Assembly: GCA_002704685.1 (NCBI GenBank)
Contig: PAHD01000029.1
Location: 29,548 to 35,967, forward strand
Origin: Fidelibacterota bacterium
Lineage (GTDB): Bacteria > Fidelibacterota > Marinisomatia > SCGC-AAA003-L08 > D37C17
Direction: 5' to 3'
Length of the DNA stretch: 6,420 nucleotides
Shown here: positions 6,091 through 6,420 of the stretch, piece after piece
Layout of the letters: each line of letters begins with the position of its first letter
Position numbering within the stretch: position 1 is the stretch's first letter
The notes under the pieces: model-generated
The model's database searches: none
Seen by the model: the letters and a program-made list of their open reading frames with translations, nothing else
Told to the model about the DNA's origin: nothing
Position numbers and translations under genes: made by a program

Positions 6091-6420
6091 TTATATTAAT
6101 TCAGATTTACAAAAAAAGAATGATATTTCTTTTTCTGCATTTTCATTTGAATCAGATCCATGAACTGCGTTCTCACCCAAACTACTTGCATAAAGTTTTC
6201 TAATAGTACCATCTTTAGCTTCTTCAGGATTAGTTGCACCTATTACATTTCTCCAACTTTCTACAGCATTTTCTTTCTCAAGTGCAAGTACCATACATCG
6301 CCCAGAAGACATAAATGATGTTAGTTCTTCATAAAACGGTCTATCTTTGTGTACTAAATAAAATTGTTCTGCCTGAAATTTACTCATTTTTATTAATTTA
6401 GCTGATAGAACTTTAAATTT
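6091..6420 (-). CDS. ndk: Nucleoside diphosphate kinase, 5' end beyond the window
   Basis: Transfers the gamma phosphate from ATP to nucleoside diphosphates through a phosphohistidine, balancing (d)NTP pools. The open frame continues to the window edge. Codons before the ATG at 6387 encode KFKVLSAKLIK, which matches the family segment before 'EQAE.FY.VHK', so that ATG is internal and the gene is truncated by the window, not in the genome. About 109 of some 140 residues are visible; the N-terminal strand with the LAIIKPDA-type motif and its lysine is missing. Numbering from the internal Met, the active-site set is complete: Arg46, Thr52 (GATNPEEA), Arg63, Asn73 and catalytic His76 (NAVHGSDS; codon 6162-6160). 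Their spacing equals that of human Arg88/Thr94/Arg105/Asn115/His118. It is the most upstream visible gene of the cluster; the SPOR gene follows after 12 bases. Confidence 0.95.
   Translation of the reverse strand, partial: KFKVLSAKLIKMSKFQAEQFYLVHKDRPFYEELTSFMSSGRCMVLALEKENAVESWRNVIGATNPEEAKDGTIRKLYASSLGENAVHGSDSNENAEKEISFFFCKSELI

Noticed and set aside
6385..6387. ATG at 6387 as the true ndk start
   Set aside because: The frame stays open to 6420, and the extra codons match the NDK segment that precedes this point; the family also needs about 30 more residues upstream.

Overview
The window is AT-rich, gene-dense bacterial DNA with almost no non-coding sequence. It carries one gene on the + strand, which converges on a cluster of eight co-directional genes on the - strand. 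In - strand transcription order the cluster is ndk (cut by the window edge), a SPOR-domain envelope protein, rpmF, plsX, fabD, fabG, acpP, fabF. The + strand gene at 35-1063 is a bifunctional phosphoglucose/phosphomannose isomerase of the single-chain SIS type best known from archaea.

Functionally this is a type II fatty-acid synthesis locus. FabD loads malonyl onto the carrier protein AcpP, FabF condenses it with the growing acyl-ACP, FabG reduces the 3-keto product, and PlsX draws long-chain acyl-ACP off as acyl-phosphate for phospholipid synthesis. Linkage of rpmF (ribosomal protein L32) to plsX is classical and ties membrane synthesis to growth. Two expected members are missing: fabH, usually between plsX and fabD, and yceD/DUF177, usually just before rpmF. 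The position upstream of rpmF is taken by a small secreted protein with a PKD/Ig-like region and a C-terminal SPOR (peptidoglycan-binding) domain.

The cluster is tightly packed. plsX and fabD overlap by 11 bases, fabD and fabG share an ATGA, and acpP and fabF are 3 bases apart. The only clear consensus Shine-Dalgarno in the fatty-acid part lies in the 19-base gap before acpP, as fits the need for abundant carrier protein. The longest gene-free stretch is 77 bases (5393-5469), upstream of rpmF; it holds at most a weak -10-like box. The fabF and isomerase stop codons face each other only 3 bases apart, with no terminator between them.

The organism is probably an AT-rich, streamlined, free-living bacterium. 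The archaeal-type isomerase, the cysteine-poor L32 and the SPOR protein with a PKD-like domain suggest the Bacteroidota/Marinimicrobia (FCB) side of the tree, perhaps a marine Marinimicrobia (SAR406)-like lineage. That placement is inference from gene content and memory of the families, not a phylogeny. I see no mobile element, CRISPR array, RNA gene or convincing novel system; the noteworthy points concern gene order and small sequence variants.
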